Assembly: GCF_001548475.1 (NCBI RefSeq)
Contig: NZ_LRUJ01000025.1
Location: 1-64,000 of the forward strand
Length of the DNA stretch: 64,000 nucleotides
From: Bordetella hinzii LMG 13501
GTDB lineage: Bacteria > Pseudomonadota > Gammaproteobacteria > Burkholderiales > Burkholderiaceae_B
Direction of reading: 5' to 3'
Shown here in pieces: positions 37,863 to 46,939 of this stretch. Each line of letters opens with the position of its first letter. Position 1 is the first letter of the stretch. The notes below the pieces were generated by a model. The model was not told the origin of the DNA, searched no databases, and saw nothing but the letters and a program-made list of their open reading frames with translations. The translations under genes were made by a program, and so were the position numbers.

Positions 37863-37932
37863 GGGCACGCCCCGCCTAATCCGTGCTTTGCGAACTGAGG
37901 TTTCTTCGCAAAGCGCCCGCCGCGGGCGTCGG
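37863..37932. repeat. 70-bp dispersed repeat, copy B
   Basis: One mismatch to 27051-27120. It sits 2 bp from the right direct repeat and occupies the place where the integrase N-terminus should be, so its insertion or an associated deletion probably inactivated the integrase. Confidence 0.85.
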
Positions 37933-37934
37933 AA

Positions 37935-38056
37935 GCCTGGCCTCGGCAAACACCCATGTGGGAATGCCGCGGCCAATCTGACAGTACAGCCCGATTGACC
38001 GCCCGCGCCGCGCCTGCGAACGCCGCCGAGGTCCAGCAACAACCGTCAGACGTTGA
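37935..38056. repeat. right direct repeat (attR-like) at the ychF 3' end
   Basis: Partner of 28065-28186 (five mismatches in 122 bp, no gaps). Contains the last 11 bases of ychF and about 110 bp of its downstream sequence. Confidence 0.9.
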
Positions 38057-39137
38057 ACAAGAAGTTCATCACGTCGCCGTCCTGCACGACATATTCCTTG
38101 CCTTCGGCGCGCATCTTGCCGGCTTCCTTGGCGCCCTGCTCGCCCTTGCAGGCGATGTAGTCGTCGTAGGAGATGGTCTGGGCGCGGATGAAGCCGCGTT
38201 CGAAGTCGGTGTGGATGACGCCGGCGGCCTGCGGGGCGGTGGCGCCGATGGGGATGGTCCAGGCGCGCACTTCCTTCACGCCGGCGGTGAAATAGGTCTG
38301 CAGGCCCAGCAGCTTGAAGGCGGCGCGAATGAGGCGGTTCAGGCCGGGCTCTTCCATGCCCATGTCGGCGAGGAAGGCCTGGCGGTCGTCGTCGGCCAGG
38401 TCGACGATCTCGGATTCGATGGCCGCGCAGATGGCCACGACGGGCGCGTTGCGCTGGGCGGCGAATTCGGTGAGGCGGTCCAGCAGGGGGTTGTCGGTGA
38501 AGCCGTCGTCGCTGACGTTGCCGACGTACATGGCGGGCTTGGCGGTGATGAAGCACAGCGGCTTGATGAGCGCGAATTCTTCATCGGACAGGCCCAAGCC
38601 GCGCACGGGCTTGGCCTGGTTCAGGTGGGCGATGCATTTTTCCAGCACGCTGACCAGGCGCTGGGCTTCTTTGTCGCCGGAGCGCGCGGTCTTGGAGTGG
38701 CGGTGCAGGGCCTTTTCGGCGGTCTGCAGGTCGGCCAGGGCCAGTTCGGTTTCGATGACTTCGATGTCGGCGATGGGGTCGACCTTGCCGGCGACGTGGA
38801 TCACGTTGGGATCCTCGAAGCAGCGCACGACGTTGACGATGGCGTCGGTCTCGCGGATGTGCGAGAGGAATTGGTTGCCCAGGCCCTCGCCTTGGCTGGC
38901 GCCAGCCACCAGGCCGGCGATGTCGACGAATTCGACCGTGGCCGGCAGCACGCGCTCGGGCTTGACGATCTCGGCCAGCTTGCCCAGGCGGGGGTCGGGG
39001 ACTTCCACCACGCCCACGTTGGGTTCGATGGTGCAGAAGGGGTAGTTCTCGGCCGCGATACCGGCGCGGGTCAGCGCGTTGAAGAGGGTCGATTTGCCGA
39101 CGTTGGGCAGGCCGACGATGCCGCATTGCAGAGCCAT
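38046..39137 (-). CDS. ychF: OBG-family ATPase/GTPase YchF
   Basis: 363-residue P-loop protein. G1 [15 protein letters not shown] at residues 9-23, switch region [22 protein letters not shown] near 30-51, [19 protein letters not shown] near 69-87, then a coiled-coil insert and a C-terminal TGS domain ([28 protein letters not shown]). YchF prefers ATP, binds ribosomes and acts in stress control. The usual pair pth-ychF is here separated by the CPBP gene. Its last codons are part of the island attachment repeat, yet the protein is full length (ends FLFNV). Confidence 0.96.
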   Translation of the reverse strand: MALQCGIVGLPNVGKSTLFNALTRAGIAAENYPFCTIEPNVGVVEVPDPRLGKLAEIVKPERVLPATVEFVDIAGLVAGASQGEGLGNQFLSHIRETDAIVNVVRCFEDPNVIHVAGKVDPIADIEVIETELALADLQTAEKALHRHSKTARSGDKEAQRLVSVLEKCIAHLNQAKPVRGLGLSDEEFALIKPLCFITAKPAMYVGNVSDDGFTDNPLLDRLTEFAAQRNAPVVAICAAIESEIVDLADDDRQAFLADMGMEEPGLNRLIRAAFKLLGLQTYFTAGVKEVRAWTIPIGATAPQAAGVIHTDFERGFIRAQTISYDDYIACKGEQGAKEAGKMRAEGKEYVVQDGDVMNFLFNV

Positions 39138-39306
39138 GGAAATCCTTGAGTGATGATGTCCCGGCGCCGCCGGGTGCGCGGCCGATTGCGCCTGCGCCTG
39201 TGTTGGTTCATCCGGGACGCCGCGCCTGCCTGGCGGGCACCCCGTGATCGATCCGCGAAAACCGTGATTTTACCCGGTTGGCCGGGAGTCGGCCCGGGCC
39301 GGCCGT

Positions 39307-40041
39307 TCAGAGCGTCATGTCCGGCACCAGCTTGAGCAGGAGCCAGATCATCACCATGGGGCCGGCGTTGAACAGGGCGTGCAGGGCGATGGAGGCGGCG
39401 ATGCCGCGCCGCACGCGCATCCAGCCCAGCACCAGCCCGGTCAGCCATTGCGGCAGCACCAGGAGCGGCAACATCCACCAGGGCATGCGGTTGAAGGAGA
39501 AGTTGCTCAGGTGCACGGCGGCGAAGGTCAGCGCGGCCAGGTGGAAAACCAGCCCGAAGTGGCGGTGGTAGAACCGCCGGGGCGCGCGCTTGAAGCCGGC
39601 CATCCGCCGCGTGCCATGGATGGCCAGCAGGATGACGGCCGCCGTGATGCAGCCGGTCCAGAATTTGGGTCCCCACAGCACGGCCGGCAGGATGGCCGGC
39701 ACGACCCACAGCGCCTGCACGGGCCGGCGCAAGCCATAGCGAAACAGCAGTTCTTCGACCAGGGGCGCCCAGATGACGGCGGTGAGCCAGGGGATGTTGT
39801 CCGGGTCCATGCGGTGCTGGGCGCCGCCCAGGGTGGCCGCGCCCACGGCGATGGGGCCCAGTACGACGAGGTTGATCAGCCACAGCAGGCCGGCCCAGGC
39901 CAGCAGGCGGCCGGGGCGGATGTTGAGCCGCCAATCCGCCATGGCGCCGCCCTGGCGCGGGCCCAGGCGGCCGGCCAGCGTGGGACGGCGCAGAAAGCGC
40001 CACCAGTCGGCGACCTCCTGGCGCAAGGTCGGGCGCGTCAT
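39307..40041 (-). CDS. CPBP-family intramembrane metalloprotease
   Basis: 244-residue polytopic membrane protein of the CPBP (CAAX/Abi) family. Motif 1 with paired glutamates EELLFRYGLRR near residues 96-106, motif 2 FAAVHLSNF near 173-181 and motif 3 HALFN near 220-224; these hold the proposed catalytic Glu and metal-binding His. About 6-7 hydrophobic segments. Substrates unknown; some members handle prenylated or bacteriocin-related peptides. Its ATG overlaps the pth stop (TGATG), so translation is coupled. Confidence 0.85.
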   Translation of the reverse strand: MTRPTLRQEVADWWRFLRRPTLAGRLGPRQGGAMADWRLNIRPGRLLAWAGLLWLINLVVLGPIAVGAATLGGAQHRMDPDNIPWLTAVIWAPLVEELLFRYGLRRPVQALWVVPAILPAVLWGPKFWTGCITAAVILLAIHGTRRMAGFKRAPRRFYHRHFGLVFHLAALTFAAVHLSNFSFNRMPWWMLPLLVLPQWLTGLVLGWMRVRRGIAASIALHALFNAGPMVMIWLLLKLVPDMTL

Positions 40042-40628
40042 CAGGCAGCGTGCAGCTGGCGGGTGGCCAGCGCGAAGTCGCCGCGCAGCAGGGCCGGCAC
40101 GACGGCACGGCAGCGGTCGATGACTTTCTCGATCTCCGCCTGTTCGTCGCGGCGCGGCGGGTGCAGCACGAAGTCGGCCACCTGCTGGGCCAGGTTGAGC
40201 GTGCGCGGATGGCCGATGCCGATGCGCAGGCGCCAGAAATTGGGCGTGCCCAGCGCGGCCTGGATGTCTTTCAGGCCGTTGTGGCCGGCATGGCCGCCGC
40301 CTTGCTTCATCTTGACCTGGCCGGGCAGCAGGTCGAGTTCGTCATGCAGGACCAGCACCTGTTCGGGCGCCAGCTTGTAGAAGCGCGCCAGCGCGCCCAC
40401 GGCCTGGCCGGAGCGGTTCATATAGGTGATGGGCTTGAGCAGCAGCACGTTGTCGCCTTCGAAGCGCGCTTTGGCGACCTGGCCCATGAAGGCCTTTTCG
40501 AGCGTGAAGGACGCGCGCAAGTCATCGGCCAGGTGGTCGGCTAGCCAGAAGCCGGCGTTGTGCCGGGTGGTTTCGTAGTCGGGGCCGGGATTGCCCAGCC
40601 CGACGATCAGGCGGATCGGTTCGGACAT
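40041..40628 (-). CDS. pth: peptidyl-tRNA hydrolase
   Basis: 195 residues. It releases peptides from stalled peptidyl-tRNA. Family landmarks: [25 protein letters not shown] at residues 7-31 with catalytic His23, [13 protein letters not shown] near 69-81, [30 protein letters not shown] near 94-123, and RLRIGIGHP near 132-140. ATG giving [12 protein letters not shown] is chosen. A terminator separates it from rplY, the usual upstream neighbour in proteobacteria. Confidence 0.97.
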   Translation of the reverse strand: MSEPIRLIVGLGNPGPDYETTRHNAGFWLADHLADDLRASFTLEKAFMGQVAKARFEGDNVLLLKPITYMNRSGQAVGALARFYKLAPEQVLVLHDELDLLPGQVKMKQGGGHAGHNGLKDIQAALGTPNFWRLRIGIGHPRTLNLAQQVADFVLHPPRRDEQAEIEKVIDRCRAVVPALLRGDFALATRQLHAA

Positions 40629-40647
40629 GATGGCGTGTTTAGAACAT

Positions 40648-40684
40648 AAAAAACCCTGCGCATGCAAATCGCAGGCGCAGGGTT
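40648..40684 (-). terminator. rho-independent terminator after rplY
   Basis: On the minus strand AACCCTGCGC pairs with GCGCAGGGTT, followed by six T (plus-strand A run 40648-40653). It lies between the rplY stop and the pth start. Confidence 0.85.
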
Positions 40685-40718
40685 CGGGGCTGTGGCGGGC
40701 GCGGGCCCGCCCGGCCTA

Positions 40719-41312
40719 TCAGGCGGCCGGAGCTTCTTCGGCTTCGGCGGCGCCGCCCTTGACGACGGCGGTGGCGATCACCAGCTCATCGTTGGGGTGG
40801 GTGAAGGTCACGCCCTTGGGCAGGACGATGTCCTTCTGGTGCACCGAAGCGCCGCCCAGCAGATCACCCAGGTTGACTTCGATGAATTGCGGCAGGGCTT
40901 GCGGCAGGCAGGTCACTTCCACTTCGGTGACGACGTGGGAAATGATGGCGCCGCTCAGCTTGACAGCCGGCGAGGTCTCGGCGTTGACGAAGTGCAGGGG
41001 CACCTTGGTGTGCAGGGCCTGGTTGGCGTCCACGCGCTGGAAGTCGACGTGCAGGACTTGCGGCTTGTAGGCGTGCCATTGGACCGAGCGCAGCAGGACC
41101 TGCTCGCTCTTGCCGCCTTCCAGGGCCATCGTCAGGATGGAGGCGTGGAATTGTTCCTTGCGCAGGGCATGGAAGATTTCGTTGTGGTCCAGCTCGATGT
41201 TCAGCGGGGCAGCCGTACCGCCATAGACAATGGCGGGAACGCGGCCCGCGCGGCGCAGGCGGCGGCTCGCACTCGAACCCTGGACGCTACGCGCAGTGGC
41301 ATTGAATTTCAT
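40719..41312 (-). CDS. rplY: 50S ribosomal protein L25, long Ctc/TL5 form
   Basis: 197-residue ribosomal protein: an N-terminal L25 5S-rRNA-binding domain (about 1-95; [28 protein letters not shown]) plus a C-terminal beta domain and an acidic Glu/Ala tail (EAEEAPAA), the general-stress Ctc/TL5 form found in betaproteobacteria. ATG giving MKFNATARS is chosen. It lies between prs and pth, the standard order in this group. Confidence 0.96.
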   Translation of the reverse strand: MKFNATARSVQGSSASRRLRRAGRVPAIVYGGTAAPLNIELDHNEIFHALRKEQFHASILTMALEGGKSEQVLLRSVQWHAYKPQVLHVDFQRVDANQALHTKVPLHFVNAETSPAVKLSGAIISHVVTEVEVTCLPQALPQFIEVNLGDLLGGASVHQKDIVLPKGVTFTHPNDELVIATAVVKGGAAEAEEAPAA

Positions 41313-41430
41313 GGAAAAACTCCAAACAATCTGGCGAGCGGACTCGCCTGTTAAAACACGCCAGGCGACATGCCTGGCGCGGCATCCGCCCATCGCCGCG
41401 ACCAGCGACGGGCAAATTCTGGGGTGCGGC

Positions 41431-42381
41431 TCAGTCCGCGAACAGCGAGCTGACCGATTCGGCGTTGGAAATACGCAGGATGGTCTCGCCCAGCAGCGCG
41501 GCGCAGGACAGCTGGCGGATCTTGCCGCAGGCCTGGGCCTCTTCGGACAGCGGAATCGTGTCCGTGACGACCAGTTCGTCCAGCGAGGACGTGGAAATCC
41601 GCTCGACGGCGCCGCCGGACAGCACGGGGTGGGTGCAATAGGCGTACACGGCGCCGGCGCCGCGGTCCTTCAGGGCCTGGGCGGCCTTGCACAGCGTGCC
41701 GGCGGTATCGACCATGTCGTCCATGATGATACAGGTGCGGCCATCCACCTCGCCGATGATGTTCATCACCTCGGAGACGTTGGCGCGCGGGCGGCGCTTG
41801 TCGATGATGGCCAGGTCGGCTTCGAGCTGCTTGGCCAGCGCGCGGGCACGGACCACGCCGCCGATGTCCGGGGACACGACGACCAGGTTGGACAGATTGC
41901 GGCGCCACAGGTCGCCCAGCAGGATCGGACCCGCGTAGATGTTGTCCACGGGGATGTCGAAAAAGCCCTGGATCTGGTCGGCGTGCAGGTCCATGGTGAG
42001 GACGCGGTCGACGCCGGCGACTTGCAGCATGTTGGCCACGACCTTGGCCGAGATGGCGACGCGGGCCGAACGCGGACGGCGGTCCTGGCGGGCGTAGCCG
42101 AAATACGGGATGGCGGCGGTGATGCGGCCGGCCGAGGCGCGGCGCAGGGCATCGACCATCACCATGATTTCCATCAGGTTGTCGTTGGTCGGCGCGCAGG
42201 TCGGCTGGAGCACGAAGACATCCTTGCCGCGGACGTTTTCATTGATCTCGACCATCACCTCGCCATCCGAGAAGCGGCCCACGGTCATTTTGCCGAGGGA
42301 CATGTCCAGATGGTTGACTACGTCCACGGCCAGGCGGGTATTCGCCGTGCCCGTGAAAATCATGAAGCTGTCGTTTGCCAT
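41431..42381 (-). CDS. prs: ribose-phosphate pyrophosphokinase (PRPP synthetase)
   Basis: 316 residues, full length. It makes PRPP from ribose 5-phosphate and ATP for purine, pyrimidine, His and Trp synthesis. Class I landmarks: [17 protein letters not shown] near 8-24, [20 protein letters not shown] near 36-55, [10 protein letters not shown] near 95-104 (ATP and ribose-phosphate flap), the metal and PRPP region [11 protein letters not shown] and [16 protein letters not shown] near 165-180, and [12 protein letters not shown] near 217-228. It follows tRNA-Gln with a strong hairpin between them. Confidence 0.97.
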   Translation of the reverse strand: MANDSFMIFTGTANTRLAVDVVNHLDMSLGKMTVGRFSDGEVMVEINENVRGKDVFVLQPTCAPTNDNLMEIMVMVDALRRASAGRITAAIPYFGYARQDRRPRSARVAISAKVVANMLQVAGVDRVLTMDLHADQIQGFFDIPVDNIYAGPILLGDLWRRNLSNLVVVSPDIGGVVRARALAKQLEADLAIIDKRRPRANVSEVMNIIGEVDGRTCIIMDDMVDTAGTLCKAAQALKDRGAGAVYAYCTHPVLSGGAVERISTSSLDELVVTDTIPLSEEAQACGKIRQLSCAALLGETILRISNAESVSSLFAD

Positions 42382-42444
42382 GATGCAGATGATGGTCGTT
42401 TAACACTGAGCGGGACGCGGCAGGCCGCGGGATACCCGCAAAAC

Positions 42445-42497
42445 AAAAAAGCTGCTGAACCTGAGCCAGTCTGAAGGCGGAGTTCAACAGCTTTTTT
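42445..42497 (-). terminator. terminator or leader hairpin between tRNA-Gln and prs
   Basis: Long inverted repeat: AAAAAAGCTGCTGAAC at 42445-42460 against GTTCAACAGCTTTTTT at 42482-42497, one mismatch, with T/A runs at both ends so it could act on either strand. It would end the ispE-tRNA transcript before prs, or attenuate read-through into prs. Confidence 0.75.
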
Positions 42498-42508
42498 ATA
42501 TATTGGTT

Positions 42509-42585
42509 TGGCTGGGGAGGAAGGATTCGAACCTTCGCATGCCGGAATCAAAATCCGGTGCCTTAACCAGCTTGGCGACTCCCCA
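42509..42585 (-). tRNA. tRNA-Gln (anticodon UUG), CCA encoded
   Basis: 77 bases with acceptor stem TGGGGAG/CTCCCCA, discriminator G, encoded CCA at 42509-42511, anticodon stem CCGGA/TCCGG with loop TTTTGAT giving UUG, and a T-arm with GGTTCGAATCC. It begins 2 bases after the ispE stop codon and must be processed from the ispE transcript. Confidence 0.96.
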
Positions 42586-42586
42586 A

Positions 42587-43513
42587 CTAGCTTGCAATCC
42601 AACTTCGCAGCGGATGCTCGTTCAACCCGGCGCATGCCTTGATCAAGCGAAAACCCAGCTGAAATTCGGGCTGCGTTTCGCTGACTGTTTTGTCAGCGCC
42701 GCGCATTGTAGCGGTATTTTCGAACTTTGCCAAAACGCCTTCAGCTTGACTGGCGGCGGACAGTGTAGGGTACTCGGCGAATAGACATGCGCCAGACCCC
42801 GACATGCGAACCCGGATACCGAGCCCTGCAAGCTCCCGGACGCAGGCCTCGATCTGAGGATACAACCGGAAAACCACCGCTTCCATGTCATTCCGGCCGA
42901 AACCGAAATTAGGCAAAGCAAGAAAGTCCGTAATTCTGACGTGTTTTGAGTCGCGTGTCAAATCGGGGGCGGAAAAAATCTCCGCGGTCGGCACGCTGGC
43001 CTCGGGCTGCAGCACCAGGTAGGCGGCCGGCGGCAGCGCCACGGCCTGCAGATCCTCGCCCACGCCCTCGGCGAAGGCCGATTGGCCGAAGATGAACACC
43101 GGCACATCGGCGCCCAGCGGCAGGCCCAGGGCCATGAGCTCGCGGCGCGACAGCCCGCAGCCCCACAGGCGGTTCAGGGCGATCAGCGTGGTGGCGGCGT
43201 CGCTGGACCCGCCTCCCAGCCCGCCGCCCTGCGGAATACGCTTGTCCAGGCCGATGCGCGCGCCTTGCTTCGTGCCGGTGGCCGCCTGCAAGGCGCGGGC
43301 GGCGCGGACCACGAGGTCTTGCCCGGGCGCCACGCCCGGCAGCTCGTAGGCGCGCTCGATGACACCATCGGCGCGCGCCTCGAAGGAGAGCGTGTCGCAC
43401 AGGTCGATGAAGCGGAACACGCTTTGCAGCAGGTGGTAGCCGTCGGCGCGGCGGCCCACGATATGCAGGAAGAGATTGAGCTTGGCGGGCGCCGGTACGT
43501 CGTAGAGCGTCAC
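42587..43513 (-). CDS. ispE: 4-diphosphocytidyl-2-C-methyl-D-erythritol kinase
   Basis: 308-residue GHMP kinase of the MEP isoprenoid pathway. N-terminal PAPAKLNLFLHIVGRRADGYHLLQS near 8-32, ATP-binding RIPQGGGLGGGSSDAATTL near 98-116, and a C-terminal GHMP motif RVRMSGSGACLFA near 260-272. A GTG start at 43513 is chosen because it gives the family N-terminus (VTLYDVPAPAKLN) 11 bases after the lolB stop; no ATG fits. The longer open frame is shadow of lolB. Order lolB-ispE-tRNA-prs is typical for betaproteobacteria. Confidence 0.95.
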   Translation of the reverse strand: MTLYDVPAPAKLNLFLHIVGRRADGYHLLQSVFRFIDLCDTLSFEARADGVIERAYELPGVAPGQDLVVRAARALQAATGTKQGARIGLDKRIPQGGGLGGGSSDAATTLIALNRLWGCGLSRRELMALGLPLGADVPVFIFGQSAFAEGVGEDLQAVALPPAAYLVLQPEASVPTAEIFSAPDLTRDSKHVRITDFLALPNFGFGRNDMEAVVFRLYPQIEACVRELAGLGIRVRMSGSGACLFAEYPTLSAASQAEGVLAKFENTATMRGADKTVSETQPEFQLGFRLIKACAGLNEHPLRSWIAS

Positions 43514-43524
43514 GGTGCGCAGGC

Positions 43525-44112
43525 TCAGCCGGGATTGACGACCAGGCGCACCACGATGCGGCGGCCCGGCTCCTGGCGCTCGAGCATGAGCAGCTGGGGG
43601 CCGGCGTTGTCGTAGCGCGAAAGCTGGGCGGACCAACCGCCCTGCTCGAAGCGCGTGAGACGGCCGGCGTCGTCGCGCTGCACCGATCGCGCCTCGGGCT
43701 GGCTGGCCAGGCGGCCGCGCAGCCAGTCGCGCAAGCCCGAGACGGGCACCGGACTGCCCAGCGCGTCTTCGGCCAGGGTGTCGGGGTCCGCCGCCTGCAG
43801 GCGGGTGCCGTTGGCCCGCGTCAGCAGGGCCGAGCCCGGCCCGCCCTGCACCCGGGCTTCTGTCGACCCCAGGGGGCTGGTCAGGTCCAGCACATAGTCG
43901 CGGCCGTTGTCCTGCCAGCTGAAGCCGCCCTGCACCGCCTGCTGGCGGCCGTCGACCTCGGTGGCGGTGATGGCGAAACGGCCGGCGCGGGCAAAGGTGT
44001 CGCCGGCCACGCCCTGCGACTTGGGCAGGCTGCTACAGGCGGCGATGACGCTCAGCGACAGGACCAGCCCGAGGCGGGCGCCGCGCGCCAGCCAGTCACG
44101 GCGCGTGCTCAC
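43525..44112 (-). CDS. lolB: outer-membrane lipoprotein LolB
   Basis: 195 residues. It receives lipoproteins from LolA and inserts them in the outer membrane. Lipoprotein signal peptide with lipobox VIAAC, Cys26 becoming the lipidated residue. Body with the LolB W-x-D-(x)-G-R-Y segment (GGFSWQDNGRDYVLDLTSPLGSTEARV near 61-87). GTG start at 44112 overlaps the stop of the upstream TPR gene (GTGA). Short of some family members at the C-terminus but complete. Confidence 0.9.
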   Translation of the reverse strand: MSTRRDWLARGARLGLVLSLSVIAACSSLPKSQGVAGDTFARAGRFAITATEVDGRQQAVQGGFSWQDNGRDYVLDLTSPLGSTEARVQGGPGSALLTRANGTRLQAADPDTLAEDALGSPVPVSGLRDWLRGRLASQPEARSVQRDDAGRLTRFEQGGWSAQLSRYDNAGPQLLMLERQEPGRRIVVRLVVNPG

Positions 44113-45935
44113 GGCTGCACCCCCAGGCGCTTCATGGTGTCGGCCACGGTGCGGTTCTTGGGATCCTTGCGATAGGCGCCGCGCAGCATCTCCTCGGCCT
44201 GCTGGCGCTGGCCCTGGGCATACAGCACCTCGGCCAGGTGGGCGGCGATATCCGGTTCCGGCCGCTTGGCATAGGAACGCTTGAGATATTCGGCCGCGGC
44301 CGGCAGGTCACCCATGCGGAATTTGACCCAGCCCATGCTGTCCAGGATGAAGGGATCGTCCGGGGAGAGCTCCAGGGCCTGGGTGATCAGGTCCAGGGCC
44401 TCGGGCAGCCGCTGGTTGCGGTCGGCCAGCGTATAGCCCAGCGCGTTATAGGCATGGGCGTGCTCGGGGTCGAGCGCGATCACCTGGCGCAGCAGTTTTT
44501 CCAGCAGGTCGATCTGGCCCTTGCGTTCATACAGCATGGCCAGCTCGTACTTGATCTCGACCGTGTCGGGCAGCGCCTGGTCGGCCTTGGCCAGCAAGGC
44601 GATGGCCTGGTCCAGGCGGTCGGCATCGCGCAGGATCTGCGCCTTGGTCAGCACGCCCAGGGTGCGCTCTTCGTCATCCTGCGGACCGGCCGCATCGACC
44701 AGCGCCAGGGCGTCGTCGATGCGGCCCTGGCGGGCGCGCAGCGTGGCCTGGCGCATATGGGCGGCATAGCGCATGGACGGATCGTCGACCCGGCCCAGCT
44801 CGGCGATGGCTTCGTCATAGCGCCCCTGGTCCTCGGCGATGCGCGAGAGCAGCACATGGGCGTCGGCCGCCGCGGCGCCGGCATCCGAGGCGCCGGGCGC
44901 GGTGGCCTGCTTGCGCTGGTCCTGGACGTCGAGGTACTGCATCAGCAGCGAACGGGCCTGGTTCAGGTGGTTGGCCTTGTAGGCCAGCTGCGCCTGCATG
45001 AAGAGCAGGTCGAAGTCCTCGGGCGAGCGGCGCGACATGGCCGACAACTCGGCCTGGGCGCCGTCGTAGTCGCCACGCTCGGCCATCTGGCCGGCCAGCA
45101 TCAGGCGCAGCTTGCGGGCATTGGGATTGCGCGCGATGAAGGCGCGCGCGGCCTCTTCGGCGCGCGCCGGATCGACCTTGGAGCCATATTCGAGCACGCG
45201 CTGGGCGGCTGCCTCGGAACGAGGGTCGGCGGCCAGCGCGGCGCGCGCCTCGCTGTCGGCGCGCGGGAAGTCGCCCGCGGCCTGCGCCACGTCGGCCAGG
45301 GCCAGGTGGGCGGCGGGCAGCTTGCGCACATTGTCGGAAAGCGCTTCATCGAGGATGCGCAAGGCCAGGCGGCGGTCGTTCAGGCGGCTGAGCACGCCCA
45401 TGGCCTGGGTGATGCCGGCCACCTTGTCGGGCGTGGCGTCGATGCGCTGGCGCAGCGCCTGGGCCAGGCCCTTGGTCTGTCCGTTGGCCGCGGCCAGGGC
45501 CAGCTCGGTGGAATTGGCTTCGATGTCGCCCGGCGACAGCCGGGCCCAGACGCGCGAGGCGTCCAGCGCGCCAGGCAGGTTGCCGCCGGCCAGCTGGAAC
45601 TCCAGCGCGCGGCGGGCCAGGCGGGGATCGCCCGTCTCGCGGGCCAGGTTGAGCAGCGTCGTGGCCGCCGGACCATACAGCCCGCGCTGGGCGGCGATCT
45701 CGGCGGCAACGATACGGTAGAAGATGTCGCCGGTCAGCGTGACATCAGGCAGGCGGCCCGGATGCAGGCGGATGACCTGGGTTTCCGGTTGCCGCGGCGC
45801 CTCGATCAGCCGGGGGCCGGTGGCGTCCCTCGAAGGACGCGGCTCGGCGGCCTGGGCGGTGACCGCCTGCACACTCGCCAGCGCCAATGCCAACGAGGCC
45901 AATCCGAAATTAATGTGTTTGAGCGACAACTTCAC
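44109..45935 (-). CDS. exported TPR-repeat protein
   Basis: 608 residues: Sec signal peptide (VKLSLKHINFGLASLALALA..., cleaving near AQA-A), then a series of tetratricopeptide-like helices (for example AHAYNALGYTLADRNQRLPE, DPFILDSMGWVKFRMGDLPAA and DIAAHLAEVLYAQGQRQQAEE near the end). TPR proteins upstream of lolB and ispE are common in betaproteobacteria; the role is not known, though an envelope scaffold is plausible. GTG at 45935 is chosen because it puts the signal peptide at the start and has GGACGGG upstream; an ATG at 45983 would add 16 residues and come within 13 bp of mutM. Confidence 0.85.
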   Translation of the reverse strand: MKLSLKHINFGLASLALALASVQAVTAQAAEPRPSRDATGPRLIEAPRQPETQVIRLHPGRLPDVTLTGDIFYRIVAAEIAAQRGLYGPAATTLLNLARETGDPRLARRALEFQLAGGNLPGALDASRVWARLSPGDIEANSTELALAAANGQTKGLAQALRQRIDATPDKVAGITQAMGVLSRLNDRRLALRILDEALSDNVRKLPAAHLALADVAQAAGDFPRADSEARAALAADPRSEAAAQRVLEYGSKVDPARAEEAARAFIARNPNARKLRLMLAGQMAERGDYDGAQAELSAMSRRSPEDFDLLFMQAQLAYKANHLNQARSLLMQYLDVQDQRKQATAPGASDAGAAAADAHVLLSRIAEDQGRYDEAIAELGRVDDPSMRYAAHMRQATLRARQGRIDDALALVDAAGPQDDEERTLGVLTKAQILRDADRLDQAIALLAKADQALPDTVEIKYELAMLYERKGQIDLLEKLLRQVIALDPEHAHAYNALGYTLADRNQRLPEALDLITQALELSPDDPFILDSMGWVKFRMGDLPAAAEYLKRSYAKRPEPDIAAHLAEVLYAQGQRQQAEEMLRGAYRKDPKNRTVADTMKRLGVQP

Positions 45936-45996
45936 GCGGCCCGTCCGGTTGATGGCACAATCTTTGTACACGTAATTGTCCATCTTACACTGGCTC

Positions 45997-46824
45997 ATGC
46001 CGGAACTGCCTGAAGTCGAAACCACGCGCCGAGGAATCGACGCCGTCATCACGGGCCAGGCCCTGCGCCGCCTCGTGGTCCGGGAACCCCGCATGCGCTG
46101 GCCCATTCCCGCCGACCTTCCCGCCCTGTTGGCCGACCGCCCGGTCCTGGCCACGGACCGCCGCGGCAAGTACCTGCTGCTGCGCTTCGAACACGGCGTG
46201 CAGATCGTCCACCTGGGCATGTCGGGCTCCTTGCGCCGCGTCGCCATGGATGAGGCGCCGCGCAAGCACGACCACGTCGATTGGGTCTTCGACCACGCCA
46301 TCCTCCGGCTGCACGATCCGCGCCGCTTCGGCGCCGTGCTCTGGCATCCGGCCACGACCGGCCCGGTCGAGGCGCATCCGCTGCTGGTCGGCCTGGGCAT
46401 CGAACCCTTCGATCCGCGCTTTGACGGCAAATGGCTGCACGACCACTTCCGCGGCAAGCGCGTGGCCGTCAAGCAGGCCTTGCTGGCCGGCCACGCCGTG
46501 GTCGGCGTGGGCAATATCTACGCCTCGGAAAGCCTGTTCCGCGCCGGCATCGACCCGCGCCTGCCGGCCGGCAAGGTCTCGCGCCCGCGCTGCGACCGGC
46601 TGGCCGACGCCGTGCGCGCCACCCTGGCCGACGCGCTGGCCTCGGGCGGCAGCACCTTGCGCGACTACGTCGGCGCCACCGGCGAACCGGGGGCTTATTT
46701 CACCATTCATGCCGCCGTCTACGAACGCGCCGGCCAGCCGTGCCGGGTCTGCGGCACGCCGGTCCGGCGCATCGTCCAGGGGCAGCGGGCCACTTACTTC
46801 TGTCCCCATTGCCAGAAACGCTGA
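45997..46824 (+). CDS. mutM: formamidopyrimidine-DNA glycosylase
   Basis: 275 residues. It removes 8-oxoguanine and formamidopyrimidines and nicks the abasic site. N-terminus [13 protein letters not shown], with the catalytic Pro2 and Glu3 exposed after Met removal; RRGKYLLL near 54-61; helix-two-turn-helix [20 protein letters not shown] near 168-187; C-terminal zinc finger C-x2-C-x16-C-x2-C from about 248. An upstream in-frame ATG (45976) would mask Pro2, so 45997 is the start. Divergent from the TPR gene. Confidence 0.97.
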   Translation: MPELPEVETTRRGIDAVITGQALRRLVVREPRMRWPIPADLPALLADRPVLATDRRGKYLLLRFEHGVQIVHLGMSGSLRRVAMDEAPRKHDHVDWVFDHAILRLHDPRRFGAVLWHPATTGPVEAHPLLVGLGIEPFDPRFDGKWLHDHFRGKRVAVKQALLAGHAVVGVGNIYASESLFRAGIDPRLPAGKVSRPRCDRLADAVRATLADALASGGSTLRDYVGATGEPGAYFTIHAAVYERAGQPCRVCGTPVRRIVQGQRATYFCPHCQKR

Positions 46825-46939
46825 GCCCAGGTATTTGTCTATAACAAACGTATTGCACAAAAACTAACGCCTGGCTATAGTCTCCCTCAGACGCGCCCGC
46901 CCGCAGAGCGCGCGCCCCCTATCAAGGTAAGGAGACAAG

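Larger units (their letters stand above)
28065..38056. mobile_element. integrated defence island at the 3' end of ychF
   Basis: About 9.9 kb bounded by 122-bp direct repeats, with a decayed tyrosine integrase just inside the ychF-side repeat and defence genes as cargo: HTH regulator, Mrr-like nuclease, hsdM, hsdS, remnants of a Kiwa-like pair, hsdR and an AlbA_2 pseudogene. Several stretches are visibly more AT-rich than the flanks (28290-28370, 32160-32370, 36940-37080). ychF itself is intact. The element is probably no longer mobile because its integrase is broken. Confidence 0.82.

Noticed and set aside
37061-37957. Intact 298-residue integrase
   Set aside because: The open frame hides frame changes: the conserved IFEFAVVRGLVEPNPIPSL stretch is in another frame, and the catalytic C-terminus and N-terminal arm are missing; called a pseudogene.
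44238-46013. 591-residue plus-strand open frame
   Set aside because: Shadow of the TPR gene on the other strand; low-complexity Gly/Gln/His composition.
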